Shown here: piece after piece, positions 1 through 11,113 of the stretch | How positions within the stretch are numbered: the first letter of the stretch is position 1 | Layout: each line of letters begins with the position of its first letter | Origin: Planctomycetota bacterium | GTDB taxonomy: Bacteria; Planctomycetota; SZUA-567; H5-PLA8 | Direction of reading: 5' to 3' | Length of the DNA stretch: 64,000 bases | Assembly: GCA_015075375.1 (NCBI GenBank) | Contig: JABTUM010000001.1 | Location: 2,723,201-2,787,200, forward strand | Translations under genes and position numbers: made by a program | The notes under the pieces: generated by a model | What the model saw: the letters and a program-made list of their open reading frames with translations, nothing else | Told to the model about the DNA's origin: nothing | The model's database searches: none

Positions 1-202
1 AGTCGCCAGCGACCTAAGGCCGCGGTTCACACCTCAATCCATTCCATTCAGCTTACCTCGTATCAGTTTCCCTATGCGGGAACCGTAGCGTACCCCCGGT
101 ATTCGATTTCACACCTCGTGCAGACTCATAATTCTGGAATGAGCGGCGTCCTGGGTCGTAAGATTCACCTGTGCCCTTTCCGATCCGAAGGAGTCCTCTG
201 CC

Positions 203-1678
203 TTGATGAAGGTCCTCAAATACCTGGGCATTGCGTTTCTGGTTCTGCTCGGTTTGGCCGTGATTCTGCCGCTGACCGGCCTCGTTAAACTTAACGTAAA
301 CGCCACTCCGATGGGCTGGGAGACCGAGGCCGTCGACCGCGGCGAGATGCGCATCACCGTTACGGCGTCGGGCGCCGTGGAGCCGCTCAGCACGGTCAAG
401 GTCGGCAGCCAAGTCTCGGGCAAGGTCAAGGAGGTCCTCGTCGAGCCCGACGATGCGGTCAGCGACGGCGAAGTGCTGGCGCGGCTGGATACGGAGCTGC
501 TCGAAGCCGACCGGCGCGACCGCGAACTGCTGCTCGACCGCGCGCAATCGGCGCTCGCGCTTTTGACGGTCGAACGCCAGAACCTCGATCTGCGCGAAGC
601 GCGGCTGAGGGTCCAGCAGGCGCGGCAGAGACTCGCGATCGAACGCTCCAGCGCGCTGCTCGAACTGGCATCGAAAAATCTGGTGCGCTTCGAGGACATG
701 CGCGCCGTGGACGCCGCGTCGCTGACCGACGTCGAGATCCGGCAGTTGGAGAAAGAAAACGCCGAACGCGACCGCAAGCTCGCGGCCTTGGAGCTCGAGA
801 CCCTCGAGGTGGACTTGAAGCAGGTGACGGCCGACCGCGCCGCGCTGGCGGCGCGGCTGGTGCAGGCGGAATCCGAGGTCGCGCAGGCGCGCCAGGCGCT
901 GGCCAAGGCCGTCACGAATCTGGGCTATGCGTCCATCACCGCGCCGTGCGCCGGCGTGGTGCTCGACCGCGTCGTCGAACGCGGGCAGACCATCGCCGCG
1001 AACTTCCAGACGCCGGAACTTTTCACCATCGTCTCCGAACTCAACCGCGTGCGCGTCCTCGTGAAGCTCGACGAGGCCGAGATGGGGCGCATCGCGCCGG
1101 GCCAGAAGGTCAGGTTTGAGGTCGATGCGTTTCGCGGGCAAGAGTTCTCCGGCGAAGTGAAGGCGGTGCGGTTGAAGCACGAGTTGCGCGCGAATCTGGT
1201 CACGTACCCGATCGTGATCGAAGCCGAGAATCCCCCCGCCGCCGGACACCCGCACGGCAAGCTCCGCCCCGGCATGACCGCGTACGTCACCTTCGAGATC
1301 GAAGTCAAAGCCGACGTGTTGCGCGTCCCGGCCGCCGCACTGCGCTTCGTTCCGCCCGCGACGGCGATCCTGGCGCAGGAGACTCCGGCCGGCGAGTCCG
1401 AGGCGGCGCCTGAAGCGCAGAAGACCGAGGCGGAGGCCTCCTCGAAATCTGAACCGGCCAAGCCGGACGAAGCGCCGCGCGGGCTGCCGGCCACGGTTCA
1501 CCGCAAGCTTCCCGACGGGAGCCTGCAGGCCGTCCCGATCCGCGTCGGCGACAACGACGCCGAATACTACGAACTGCTGGACGGTGAGGTGAAGGCCGGC
1601 GACGAACTGGTGACCGGGCAGGCGATGGGCGATGCGGGAGGCGGCGCGAGCAAATCGAAGCGCCGGCGCAAGCTGTGA
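203..1678 (+). CDS. MacA/HlyD-type periplasmic adaptor of an ABC exporter
   Basis: Membrane-fusion adaptor expected to link an inner-membrane MacB-type ABC pump to outer components. One N-terminal membrane segment lies at about residues 5-28. The first half of a lipoyl/barrel-sandwich domain follows at about 65-100 ([16 protein letters not shown]), then a long helical hairpin of heptad-like Leu/Ala/Arg/Glu residues at about 100-240, the second lipoyl half ([20 protein letters not shown]) and a beta-barrel. An unusual Ala/Glu/Lys/Pro-rich insert occupies about 395-428, before a short C-terminal domain. AAGGAG at 188-193 fits either TTG 203 (9 nt away) or ATG 206 (12 nt); TTG is drawn. The stop overlaps the next gene's GTG by 4 nt (GTGA), so the genes are translationally coupled. 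The transported substrate cannot be told from sequence. Confidence 0.88.
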   Translation: MMKVLKYLGIAFLVLLGLAVILPLTGLVKLNVNATPMGWETEAVDRGEMRITVTASGAVEPLSTVKVGSQVSGKVKEVLVEPDDAVSDGEVLARLDTELLEADRRDRELLLDRAQSALALLTVERQNLDLREARLRVQQARQRLAIERSSALLELASKNLVRFEDMRAVDAASLTDVEIRQLEKENAERDRKLAALELETLEVDLKQVTADRAALAARLVQAESEVAQARQALAKAVTNLGYASITAPCAGVVLDRVVERGQTIAANFQTPELFTIVSELNRVRVLVKLDEAEMGRIAPGQKVRFEVDAFRGQEFSGEVKAVRLKHELRANLVTYPIVIEAENPPAAGHPHGKLRPGMTAYVTFEIEVKADVLRVPAAALRFVPPATAILAQETPAGESEAAPEAQKTEAEASSKSEPAKPDEAPRGLPATVHRKLPDGSLQAVPIRVGDNDAEYYELLDGEVKAGDELVTGQAMGDAGGGASKSKRRRKL

Positions 1679-2457
1679 GCACGCCCGAGGCACCTGCTTC
1701 CATTGTCGAGATCGTCGATCTCGTCAAGACGTACGGCGCGGATACGCCCAACCCCGTGTATGCGCTGCGGGGGATCGGCTTCAGCGTTCCTAAGAGCGGC
1801 TTCGTCGCCGTGATGGGCCACTCCGGTTCGGGCAAATCCACCCTGCTCAATCTGTTGGGCTGTCTGGACCGCGCCACCAGCGGGACGTACCGGCTCAACG
1901 GGACCGACGTGGCGCGCATGTCGCGCCGCGAATTGGCGCACTTCCGCGCGCGGACGCTGGGCTTCGTTTTCCAGAGCTTCCAACTGCTGCCGCGGCTGAC
2001 GGCGCGCGCGAACGTCGAACTTCCGTTGCAATACCGCGGCGGAATCGGCCGCGCCGAGCGCCGCCGCCGCGCGGAGGCGGCGCTGGCCCGCGTAGGATTG
2101 GCCGACAAGTTCGAGCGCCGGCCCACCGAGCTTTCCGGAGGGCAGCAACAGCGCGTCGCCATCGCCCGCGCGCTGGTTAATGCGCCGGCGCTGCTGCTGG
2201 CCGACGAACCCACCGGCAATCTGGATACCGGCACCGGACTCGAGATCATGGCGCTGCTCCAGCAACTCAACCGCGAGGGCGTCACGATCGTGCTCGTGAC
2301 GCACGAGCCGGATATCGCGGCCTGCGCGCGGCAGTCGATTCACCTTCGCGACGGACGCATCCATAAGGTCGAAGCGTACGAGACGCCCTCCGATGCGCAG
2401 GCCGAGCTGGAACGCTGGAAGCGCGAGGAAGCGGCGCGCGAAACGGCGGCCGGCTGA
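1675..2457 (+). CDS. MacB/LolD-type ABC transporter ATP-binding protein
   Basis: Stand-alone ATPase of a MacB-type mechanotransmission exporter (260 aa). Visible motifs are Walker A GHSGSGKS at residues 48-55, the Q-loop FVFQSFQLL near 97-105, the ABC signature LSGGQQQR at 153-160, Walker B LLLADEP at 173-179 with the D-loop GNLD, and the H-loop VTHE near 208-211. The [11 protein letters not shown] segment after the Q-loop is typical of the LolD/MacB/FtsE family. It starts at GTG 1675 inside the adaptor's stop codon and ends at 2457, where the next ATG begins, so it is locked into the operon. In E. coli MacB the ATPase and permease are fused; here they are separate genes. Confidence 0.93.
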   Translation: MSTPEAPASIVEIVDLVKTYGADTPNPVYALRGIGFSVPKSGFVAVMGHSGSGKSTLLNLLGCLDRATSGTYRLNGTDVARMSRRELAHFRARTLGFVFQSFQLLPRLTARANVELPLQYRGGIGRAERRRRAEAALARVGLADKFERRPTELSGGQQQRVAIARALVNAPALLLADEPTGNLDTGTGLEIMALLQQLNREGVTIVLVTHEPDIAACARQSIHLRDGRIHKVEAYETPSDAQAELERWKREEAARETAAG

Positions 2458-3133
2458 TGGAAGCGAGCATGTCCAAACTCCCCCGTGAAGAATCGCCCGA
2501 GGATGCCCCGCCGCGCGCGAAGGCCCGGCTCTTTCGGGATGGCCTGCGCATCGAAAACCGCTACTCGCTGGGCGCGCTGGTCTTGGGCGTATTTGCATGC
2601 GGGCTGTGCTATGCGATCGCGTACGTCCCGCAATCCTCCGGCGGCATTGCGGAGATGGCCGGCTGCGCGCTTATGGCCCTGGCCGTAATGGGCTCCGCGG
2701 GGGCGATTCGCGCGCATCGGCGGCGCGCGCCGTGGCTGGGATCCGCCGTGCTGATTTTTCTGCTGGCCCTGTTGGGCTTCGGCGCGGGCACCGCGCACAC
2801 CTCCTTCGTGCTGCTGTACGGACCGGACAGCTATATGAAACGCTTCGACGAGGTTCATCACGCGTTGGAGCGCTTCGGAAAAGATCGGGGCCGATACCCA
2901 GAGAAGCTCTCCGAACTGGCTCCCATTTATTTATCCGGCGAACGTGTGAACGGCATGCAAGGACTGCTCGGTTACCGGCCGGCGTCCGGGCTCGCGCTCG
3001 AAGCGGATCTCGACCTGCGCATACGGCACGGAGTCATCAGCATCAGCATCGTCGGATCACTTCCGGCGCTACCCCCGCCTCCGGTGGTCGTCCCGTCGCC
3101 CCCGGCGGCTGCCGCTCCCGCGGATGCCGCGGA

Positions 3134-3137
<4 letters not shown>
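2457..3137 (+). CDS. Small membrane protein embedded in the MacAB-type operon
   Basis: 226-aa protein of no family I recognise. A charged N-terminus of about 40 residues is followed by three hydrophobic stretches (about 41-58, 66-83 and 95-120). A soluble part then begins HHALERFGKDRGRYPEKLSEL, recalling the soluble start of GspG-type pseudopilins, where a helix is followed by a Gly-x-Tyr-Pro turn. The C-terminus is Pro/Ala-rich. It overlaps the ATPase stop by 1 nt and its own stop overlaps the permease ATG by 4 nt (ATGA), so it is made together with both. An accessory or regulatory role in the exporter is inferred from this coupling only. Confidence 0.7.
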
Positions 3138-4360
<1,223 letters not shown>

Positions 4361-4367
4361 CCGGCGC

Positions 4368-5411
4368 TCAGTCCGCGGAACGTTCCAGCTTTTCCAACCG
4401 CGCGCGCAGCTCGCGCACTTCCTTAAGCAGCTCGGGCAGTTTGCGCAGCGCCGCGAACTGGCGGAACGCCTCGCGCCGCGGCGCGGCCGGCGTCCCGAAT
4501 ACTTCCCCCTTCGGCGGCACGTCTTCGATCGGTCCGGATTGCCCGCCGACTTTGGCGGCCATGCCGATCGTGATGTGGTCGGGGATGCCCGACTGCGCGG
4601 CGAGCATCGCGTAATCCTGGATCGTCGAGCTGCCCGCGACGCCGGCTTGGCCGCAGACGATCACGTGCTTGCCGAGCCGGACGTTGTGCCCGATCTGCAC
4701 GAGGTTGTCGATCTTCGAGCCTTCGCCGATGGCCGTCAGTCCCAGCGCGGCGCGGTCGATCGTGCTGTTTGCGCCGATCTCGACGCGCGCGCCTACCGTC
4801 ACGCCGCCGACCTGCGGAACCTTGACCAGCCGCCCTTCGCGGAATTTGTAGCCGAATCCGTCGGCGCCCACGACGGCCCCGGCATGCAGGATCGTCTCCA
4901 CGCCCAGTTCGACGCGCGGATACAGCACCGCGCGCGGATGGAGCACGCAGCGCTTGCCCAGCTTGCAGCCGGGGCCCACGTAGGCGCCGGCGTGAATCTC
5001 GCAGCCGTCGCCCACCTCCGCGCCGGCGCGGATCACCGCAAACGGGCCGACGTAAACGTCGGCGCCCAGTTTGGCGCCTGATTCGACGCAAGCCTGCGGA
5101 TGCACGCCCGGCGCTTCGCGCGCTTCGGGGTAGAGCGCATGCAGCGCCGCGAGCAGCGCGCCTTCGGTGTCGGCGGCTTGCAATATCGCCACGCCTTGGG
5201 GCGCGGGCGGGTGGGGGATGCCGGGCGCGATCAGGACCGCGCCGGCGCGCGAAGCGGCCAGGAGCGGGGCGTAGCGCGGATCGGTCAGCGGCGCGAGATC
5301 GGCCGGCCCGGCGTCGCGCAGGTTGTTCGCTCCCGTCAGTGTGCGTTGCGGATCGCCTCCGGCGATCTGGGCATTGCACCGTTCGGCCAGTTGAGCCACC
5401 GTCAGCGCCAT
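4368..5411 (-). CDS. lpxD: UDP-3-O-acylglucosamine N-acyltransferase
   Basis: Third enzyme of lipid A synthesis; it transfers an R-3-hydroxyacyl chain from ACP to the 2-amino group of UDP-3-O-acyl-GlcN. The N-terminal uridine-binding domain (about 1-100) is followed by a left-handed beta-helix of hexapeptide repeats (about 100-300). VGADGFGY lies near 181-188 and the catalytic His in IGHNV at about 242. A C-terminal coiled coil (LRKLPELLKEVRELRARL) fits the homotrimer. Length (347 aa) is normal. GGGAGG sits just upstream of ATG 5411. It is the last gene of the bamA-ompH-ompH-lpxD set, the usual envelope-gene neighbourhood, and indicates lipid A production. Confidence 0.96.
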   Translation of the reverse strand: MALTVAQLAERCNAQIAGGDPQRTLTGANNLRDAGPADLAPLTDPRYAPLLAASRAGAVLIAPGIPHPPAPQGVAILQAADTEGALLAALHALYPEAREAPGVHPQACVESGAKLGADVYVGPFAVIRAGAEVGDGCEIHAGAYVGPGCKLGKRCVLHPRAVLYPRVELGVETILHAGAVVGADGFGYKFREGRLVKVPQVGGVTVGARVEIGANSTIDRAALGLTAIGEGSKIDNLVQIGHNVRLGKHVIVCGQAGVAGSSTIQDYAMLAAQSGIPDHITIGMAAKVGGQSGPIEDVPPKGEVFGTPAAPRREAFRQFAALRKLPELLKEVRELRARLEKLERSAD

Positions 5412-5511
5412 GGCGAGCCTCCCTCAAACGAGAACGCGGGGCGATCCGCACCGGTGGGTGGAATCGCCCCGCGTCGACTTCAACGGACTGCGCCGGTTTC
5501 GGCGCGAACCA

Positions 5512-6225
5512 TTACTGCCCCGGAGCAGGCGCGGGGGCCGGCGCCGCGGCGCCGGACTTCTCGGGATCGGCGTTCAGGCGCGCGATGACCTTCTCGGTGA
5601 TGTCCACATCCTTGCCGTGGAAGAGCACCGGGTTTTCGCGGAAGCGCGCGACCAGTTCCATCGCGCTCTGCGCTTCGTCCTTGGCTTCCGGATTTTCGCC
5701 TTCCGCCGCCGCCGCTTCGCCCGCGTCGATCGGCTCGAGCTTGTCGTCGTACTCCGGCGCGCGCATGACCAGGTCGAAGCCCAGTTCGCTGCCCACGGTG
5801 CGGATCGCCGCGCGGATGTCCTTCAGCACTTCCTTCATCTCGTCCATGCGGAACTTCTCGACGTCCTTGCGCAGCTTGCGGAATTCGTCGCTCAAGCTGA
5901 ACTCCATCTCCTGGAGCTGCTGCATCTTCTTGAAGACTTCGCGGTCGACCTTCGGGTCGCGGCCGCTGCGCACGTCCAGCTCGATGATGTCGCGGAATTC
6001 GCGCATCTGCTTTTCCTTCGCCTGCAGCTCGCGCCGCCGGGCGTCGAAGCGCGCCTTCAGGCGCTCCTGAATGTCCTTCACCTTCTTGTACGAATTAAAC
6101 ACCCGCGTGACGTTCACCACGCCGATGCGGCTCTCCGCGGCCTCGGCTCGCCCGGCCGATCCCAGCCCCAGCAGCAGCAGTCCCACGACCGCCCACATCG
6201 AAACTCGCGCCATCTTGGCCTTCAT
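5512..6225 (-). CDS. ompH: OmpH/Skp-family periplasmic chaperone, copy 2
   Basis: Periplasmic chaperone related to Skp, which holds unfolded outer-membrane proteins on the way to BamA. A Sec signal peptide (WAVVGLLLLGLGSAGRAEA) is followed by the family opening RIGVVNVTRVFNSYKKVKD and a long charged alpha-helical coiled coil. At 237 aa it is longer than classical Skp (about 160 aa). The extra part contains an Ala/Glu-rich loop and the motif FRENPVLF, shared with the upstream paralogue. The C-terminus is Pro/Ala-rich. AAGGAG precedes ATG 6225 at good spacing. It lies between the paralogue at 6287 and lpxD. Confidence 0.88.
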   Translation of the reverse strand: MKAKMARVSMWAVVGLLLLGLGSAGRAEAAESRIGVVNVTRVFNSYKKVKDIQERLKARFDARRRELQAKEKQMREFRDIIELDVRSGRDPKVDREVFKKMQQLQEMEFSLSDEFRKLRKDVEKFRMDEMKEVLKDIRAAIRTVGSELGFDLVMRAPEYDDKLEPIDAGEAAAAEGENPEAKDEAQSAMELVARFRENPVLFHGKDVDITEKVIARLNADPEKSGAAAPAPAPAPGQ

Positions 6226-6286
6226 GACTCACTCCTTCTTTCCGTACCCAGGTTCGTTCGAATCCCGCTTGGCCCGGCCCCGCGAA

Positions 6287-6988
6287 TCACGGCGCTTTCT
6301 GCGCGCCCGCCGCCCGCTGGGCATACTCGTCGTTCAACCGCTTCAACACCGCGTCCGTCAAATCCGCCGCCTGCGTCCCGAAGAGCACCGGGTTGCGCTT
6401 AAAGCGCAGCACCAGCGCTTCCGTCGATTGCGGCTCCAGGATGCCCTTGATCTGCTCGTCCAGCGGATGCTCCTTCGCCGGATCGGCCGCAGGCGCTTCT
6501 TCGTTCAGCGAAAGCTCATCGTCGCTGTACGGCGTGCGCACCACGATCTCGAACCCGCGCGCCTGAGCTTCCACGCGCACCGCTGCCTTGATCTCGTTCA
6601 GCACGTCCCGCATTTCTTCGCCGTAGCGCTTCTGGACTTCCGACTCGACTTGATTCAGCGCCTTGCGGTACAGGAATTCCTTCTTGTTGAAGCCCTGCAG
6701 CGTATCGAAGAGCAGTTCGCTGTCGGCGCGCGCATGTTCCCGCATGCGCTGAATCTTCTCGGCCATGTCCTTCAGAATCCGCGCTTCTTCATCCAGTTCT
6801 TTGCGCCGCGTCTCGAACTGGCTTTGCAGCCGCCGCTCCACGTCCGCGACCTTTTTGTACGTCTTGAAGACCTTGGAAACGTCCACGACCGCCAACTGCT
6901 TGGCTTCGCCCGCCGCCAGTTCCGGGGCGAAGCACAACCCCGCGACCGCCACGACGATGCCCAAGGCTGTGCGCATTCCGTACGTCAT
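6287..6988 (-). CDS. ompH: OmpH/Skp-family periplasmic chaperone, copy 1
   Basis: 233-aa paralogue of the next gene. A signal peptide (about 1-27) ends near FAPELAAGEAKQ. The mature protein opens AVVDVSKVFKTYKKVADVE and continues as a coiled coil. It shares the late motif FKRNPVLF with its neighbour but is otherwise clearly diverged. ATG 6988 is chosen because GAGGAG sits 9 nt upstream and a good signal peptide follows; the longer open frame upstream, to 7132, lacks both. It lies downstream of bamA (167-bp gap) and probably hands substrates to BamA. Whether the two copies form mixed trimers is unknown. Confidence 0.88.
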   Translation of the reverse strand: MTYGMRTALGIVVAVAGLCFAPELAAGEAKQLAVVDVSKVFKTYKKVADVERRLQSQFETRRKELDEEARILKDMAEKIQRMREHARADSELLFDTLQGFNKKEFLYRKALNQVESEVQKRYGEEMRDVLNEIKAAVRVEAQARGFEIVVRTPYSDDELSLNEEAPAADPAKEHPLDEQIKGILEPQSTEALVLRFKRNPVLFGTQAADLTDAVLKRLNDEYAQRAAGAQKAP

Positions 6989-7155
6989 GCCCGCCTGCTC
7001 CTCGACCGTTCCGCGTGCCGCGCCGGGCCCGCGCCAAAATGCGCAATGGCTAACGGACGCGCCACTCGGTTGGACCTTGACCCGTATCGAAAAAACCAGT
7101 CTACCACGAGCGCGCGCCCACGATAGGCCCACTGCGCCTTGTGCGTTCCCGCCGA

Positions 7156-9714
7156 TCAGAACCGGGTGCCGAAGGTGAAGTCCACCGTCTTGGTGCGGTC
7201 CTCGTCGTTCTTGACCAGCGGCCGCGAAATGAAGATTCGGAACGGCAACGGCGACAGCGGCGTGCGTATCGCCAGCCCGATGCCCGCCGAAGCGCGCAGG
7301 CCTGTATCGTTGAGCACCTCGCTGCCCGGATCCGTCTCACCCGCGTCCCAGACCGAGCCGGCATCGACAAAGACGGAGGCGCGCACGATTTCTTCATACA
7401 GCGGCAGACTGTATTCGGCCGTGACGGCCACCTGCTTCTTGCCGCCGATGTAAAACCCGTTTTCTTGAGGGGAGATGGTGCGGTTTTCGAAGCCGCGGAT
7501 GGTCCCGATACCGCCGCCGTAGTAACGCAGGAACGGAGGCACTTCGTCGGTGCCCAGGTACGACTCGACCAGCCCGGCGGTTCCGCGCAGTTCGAGGATA
7601 TGCTTGCCGCCGCCTTTGGTCTTGAAAAGGGTGAAGTAGCGCGCCACGTCGATCTGCGGGCGCACCCAGTCCACGCTGCCCAAAAGCGGCCCGCCGCCGA
7701 ACTCGATGCTCGCTTCCATGAAGTATCCGCGGCTGGGCAGAATGCGCGAATCGCGGCTGTCGTACACCAGGCGCGGGCGCAGTGAACTCAGGATCCGCGA
7801 GCCTTCCTGGTCCTGGAAGATCGACGGCAGGTTCTCGTCCGTCTCGCCGATCGTCGTGTAGCTGAAGCGGTACGTCGCGTCGAAGTCCCAGCGCGGGCCC
7901 CAGAGCCGCTTGCCGGCGGTCACCGAAAAGCCGGTGTTGGTTTCGTCGAAATCCTTGTACTGGGAATCGACCGTATGAAAGACGCTGCCGCCCAGGCGGA
8001 TCGGGCGGTCGAACGCCCAAGGCTCGTAGAACGAGACCGAATAGCGCTGCCGGGACGTGCCGGCCTGCGCGTCGATGGAGAAGTTCTGGCCCGCGCCGAC
8101 GAAGCTGTTGCCCGAGACAAAGTCGCTCCAGCTCTTGGGCAGATCCTTGTAGTCGAAGTTCTTCTGCGCCAAGCTCACATTGCCCAGGATGCTGTCCACC
8201 GACGAGACGCCCAGCCCGAAGTTGAACTCGCCCGTCGGCTTCTCCGTCACGTCGATGACGATATCCGTCTCTTCGCCGTTCTCGGTGGGCTCCGTTTCGA
8301 TGCGGATGTCTTCTTCGAAGTAGCTCAGCCGCCGGAGCTGGTCCTTGGCCTGCTCGATCTTCGTGGTGTCCACACGGTCGCCGGGGAAAAGGTTGAGCTG
8401 GCGGACGATGACTTTGTCCTTGGTTTTCGTATTGCCTCGAACCAGCACTTCCCGAACCGTCACTTCGCTGCCTTCCTGGATCACCATTTCCACGTCGTAC
8501 AGATTCTTGCCGTCCTTGGTGCGCTCCGGATCGGTCACGAACTTGCGGTCGGTGGCCACCTTCGTGAAGACGCGCCCGTATTCGCCGTACAGCTTCACGA
8601 TCCGCTCTTTGTCGTCGTTCAGCAGCACGTCCGAGAATACGTTGCCCGGCTTCAGTTTCATGACCGCCTGAATCTCGCTCAGTGGCAGGCTCTCGTACCC
8701 CTTCAGCACCAGATTTCCGACGCGGTACTGCGGGCCTTCGTAAATCTGGAACTCGACATCGGCCAGCTTCTTGCGTTTGCGGAACCAGTTGAAGTGCAGC
8801 TCGTCGCCCACCTCGATCCGGTATTCCTTCACTTCCGCGTCCATGTACCCGGCGCGGCGGTACCAGTACTCCAGGCGCTGCTTGTCCGTCTCCATCTGTT
8901 CTTCGTTCAAGTCTCCCGCGCGGAAGAGCCGGCGCGGCTTGGTCTGGGTTACGGCCAGCAACTGTTCTTCGGTGAAAGCCGTGTTGCCTTTGAAGGAGAG
9001 GACGCGCACCGAGATCGGATGCCCTTCGTTGATCTTGAAGGTGATGTTCACTTCGTCCTGCACGTCCGTCCACTTGCTCGCCACGTACTGCTTGTGGCTC
9101 GAAACGGTCTGGACGTCATAGGTGCAGGTGGCGTCACGGAAGGCCTTGCCGTGGTACAGCTTCTCGATCGCGCGCGCGTCCAGATGCACTTGGCCGATCT
9201 GGAAGCGCCCGCCTTCGACGGTTTTGATCGCGCCTTTGAGTTCCGAATCTTTGATCGCGCTGCTGTCTTTGAAGATAATCTTCTTGACCGTGGCCATCTC
9301 GACCAGGTCGATGACCAGCTTCACGCCGTTGAAGTAAGGGATCGGCGGGGTGATGCGGACGTTGAGGAAGAAGCCGGAATCGGTGAGGCGGTGCCAGTCG
9401 TCGTCCCAGATCTTCGGGTCGAACGGGCGTCCGACGCGGGTGCGGATCAGGCGCAGGACGGTGCTTTTATCGACGCGGATGTTGCCGCGGACTTCGATCT
9501 CGCGGACGACCGCTCCGCCCTCGGCGGGCGCGCCTTCGGGCGCCGGTTCCGGTTCAGGTCCGGGTTCTTCGCCCGCGCGCAGGTTGACGGCCAGAACCGC
9601 GCACAGGAGCACTCCCGTATAAAGCCCTAGCCGGAAAGCGCGTGCAATTACGCCGCCGCGCCGAGCGCGGCTGGGTACCCTTCGAGCGGACCCCCACGTC
9701 CGAACCAGAATCAA
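7156..9714 (-). CDS. bamA: Outer-membrane protein assembly factor BamA
   Basis: Omp85 insertase of the BAM complex. A long basic N-region and signal segment (GLYTGVLLCAVLAVNLRA) are followed by an acidic/Pro linker and tandem POTRA domains (about 65-430; the first begins VVREIEVRGNIRVDKSTVLR). The barrel domain (about 470-852) has the loop-6 motif IRGF and ends FTFGTRF with the C-terminal Phe expected of barrel proteins. The start is a judgement: TTG 9714 overlaps the dnaB stop (TTGA) and leaves a plausible signal peptide. Upstream codons lie inside dnaB, and no ATG precedes the signal segment after 9714. Length (852 aa) is normal. Two OmpH genes follow. Confidence 0.95.
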   Translation of the reverse strand: MILVRTWGSARRVPSRARRGGVIARAFRLGLYTGVLLCAVLAVNLRAGEEPGPEPEPAPEGAPAEGGAVVREIEVRGNIRVDKSTVLRLIRTRVGRPFDPKIWDDDWHRLTDSGFFLNVRITPPIPYFNGVKLVIDLVEMATVKKIIFKDSSAIKDSELKGAIKTVEGGRFQIGQVHLDARAIEKLYHGKAFRDATCTYDVQTVSSHKQYVASKWTDVQDEVNITFKINEGHPISVRVLSFKGNTAFTEEQLLAVTQTKPRRLFRAGDLNEEQMETDKQRLEYWYRRAGYMDAEVKEYRIEVGDELHFNWFRKRKKLADVEFQIYEGPQYRVGNLVLKGYESLPLSEIQAVMKLKPGNVFSDVLLNDDKERIVKLYGEYGRVFTKVATDRKFVTDPERTKDGKNLYDVEMVIQEGSEVTVREVLVRGNTKTKDKVIVRQLNLFPGDRVDTTKIEQAKDQLRRLSYFEEDIRIETEPTENGEETDIVIDVTEKPTGEFNFGLGVSSVDSILGNVSLAQKNFDYKDLPKSWSDFVSGNSFVGAGQNFSIDAQAGTSRQRYSVSFYEPWAFDRPIRLGGSVFHTVDSQYKDFDETNTGFSVTAGKRLWGPRWDFDATYRFSYTTIGETDENLPSIFQDQEGSRILSSLRPRLVYDSRDSRILPSRGYFMEASIEFGGGPLLGSVDWVRPQIDVARYFTLFKTKGGGKHILELRGTAGLVESYLGTDEVPPFLRYYGGGIGTIRGFENRTISPQENGFYIGGKKQVAVTAEYSLPLYEEIVRASVFVDAGSVWDAGETDPGSEVLNDTGLRASAGIGLAIRTPLSPLPFRIFISRPLVKNDEDRTKTVDFTFGTRF

Positions 9715-11111
9715 ACCCCCACGGGGCTGGGTGCGTCTGCCAGCTCCGGCATGTACGTCTCGAAACGGAACTGCTCGGGGAAGAAGCTCAACTTCACATC
9801 CCCGCACGCGCCATTACGGTTCTTCTGCACGATCGCCGTAACGTCGCGGGTCATGACGTTGTTTTCGTCCAACTCGCGGTGCAGCATCAGTACCACATCC
9901 GCATCTTGTTCAATTGAGCCCGATTCGCGCAGGTCGGTCAGGGCCGGTTTCTTGTGTTCCTGGCCCTGCGGCGGCCGGCGCAACTGGCTCAGCAGAATGA
10001 TCGGAATCTTCAGTTCGCGGGCAATGTGCTTCACCTGCCGCGAAAGCTCCGCGACCGCCTGCTCGCGGCTGTCCATCGAGCGGCTGGTCTGCATGAGCTG
10101 CAAGTAGTCGATCAGCAAAAGCTTTACGTTCTCCCGGTGCACCAGCCGCCGCGCGCGCGCGCGCAGTTCCGTCGTGGTGATTCCGGGCTGGTCGTCGATG
10201 AAGATCGGCGCCTGGCCCAACTGCTTGGCCGCATCCTTGACCACTTCGAAATCGTCGTCGTCGAACTGGTACGTGCGCATCTTCTCGCTGTTGATCCGAG
10301 CCTCGGCGCAAAGCAGGTTTTTGCTCACCTGCTCCTTGGGCATTTCCAAGCTGAAGATTCCCACGCCCACCGGGTTTCGTTCGGTCGGCCGGCAAGCCAC
10401 CTTCCGCGCGATGTTGATCGAGAGCGTCGTTTTGCCTACGCTGGGACGCGCCGCCACGATGATCACTTCGCCCGGCCAAAGCCCTCCCGCGAACATCCGG
10501 TCCAGGTCGTGGAACCCCGTCGGAATCGCGCCCGTATCGATCTTCCGGCCTTCGCGCCGGGCCGCCACGTGCAGCTCGGCCTGCTCGAGCACGTTCTCCA
10601 AAACCGTATGGATCGAGACCGGCTCCTGGCTCGAGCGCCGGTCCGAGATCTTGTAGATGATCTCCTCGGCCTTGCTCACCAGTCCGGCCACGTCCTGGCC
10701 CGAACCCGGCTGCTGGACCATCTGCAGAATCTGGCCGGCGCTCTGCAGCAGTTCCCGCTCGACAGCCCGCTCGCGCACCAGCCGGCAGTAGCGCTCGATG
10801 TTTCCGGGACTGGGCGTGCGCTCGGTCAGCGCTCCAATCACGCCTTCGCCGCCGACCCGTTCCACCCAGCCGCGCCGCCGCAACTCGCTCTGCACGTACA
10901 GCAGGTCCAAATCGGGCTGCTGCTCGTACAACTCGCGGAAGAGCTTAAAGAGCAACTGGTAGCGCGGGACGTAGAAGTCCTCTGCCACCAGCATTTCCAC
11001 GGCTACCGTCGCGGCTTCCTCGGCGGCCAACATCGACCCCAGCACGCCGGCCTCTGCGGGCTCATCGTGCGGCGGAATCTGCTCCAGCGGGTGCTGCGCA
11101 GCCTGGGCCAT
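9711..11111 (-). CDS. dnaB: Replicative DNA helicase DnaB
   Basis: Hexameric 5'-3' helicase that opens the replication fork and binds primase. An N-terminal helical domain (about 15-120) and linker lead into the RecA-like C-terminal domain with Walker A RPSVGKTT near 222-229. LLLIDYLQLM near 333 is Walker B, and LRESGSIEQDADVV is the family's conserved late motif. Length (466 aa) is standard and there is no intein. It starts 2 bp after the rplI stop and its stop overlaps the proposed bamA TTG, so replication and outer-membrane assembly genes share a transcript here. Confidence 0.97.
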   Translation of the reverse strand: MAQAAQHPLEQIPPHDEPAEAGVLGSMLAAEEAATVAVEMLVAEDFYVPRYQLLFKLFRELYEQQPDLDLLYVQSELRRRGWVERVGGEGVIGALTERTPSPGNIERYCRLVRERAVERELLQSAGQILQMVQQPGSGQDVAGLVSKAEEIIYKISDRRSSQEPVSIHTVLENVLEQAELHVAARREGRKIDTGAIPTGFHDLDRMFAGGLWPGEVIIVAARPSVGKTTLSINIARKVACRPTERNPVGVGIFSLEMPKEQVSKNLLCAEARINSEKMRTYQFDDDDFEVVKDAAKQLGQAPIFIDDQPGITTTELRARARRLVHRENVKLLLIDYLQLMQTSRSMDSREQAVAELSRQVKHIARELKIPIILLSQLRRPPQGQEHKKPALTDLRESGSIEQDADVVLMLHRELDENNVMTRDVTAIVQKNRNGACGDVKLSFFPEQFRFETYMPELADAPSPVGV

Positions 11112-11113
11112 GC

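Noticed and set aside
6250..6275. GTTCGTTCGAATCCCGC, resembling a tRNA T-arm
   Set aside because: The bases flanking TTCGAAT do not pair as a 5-bp stem, and the 61-bp gap between the ompH genes is too short for a tRNA.
7975..9630. A 551-codon plus-strand open frame opposite bamA
   Set aside because: Low-complexity Leu/Ala/Asp/Val sequence without motifs; bamA on the other strand is certain.
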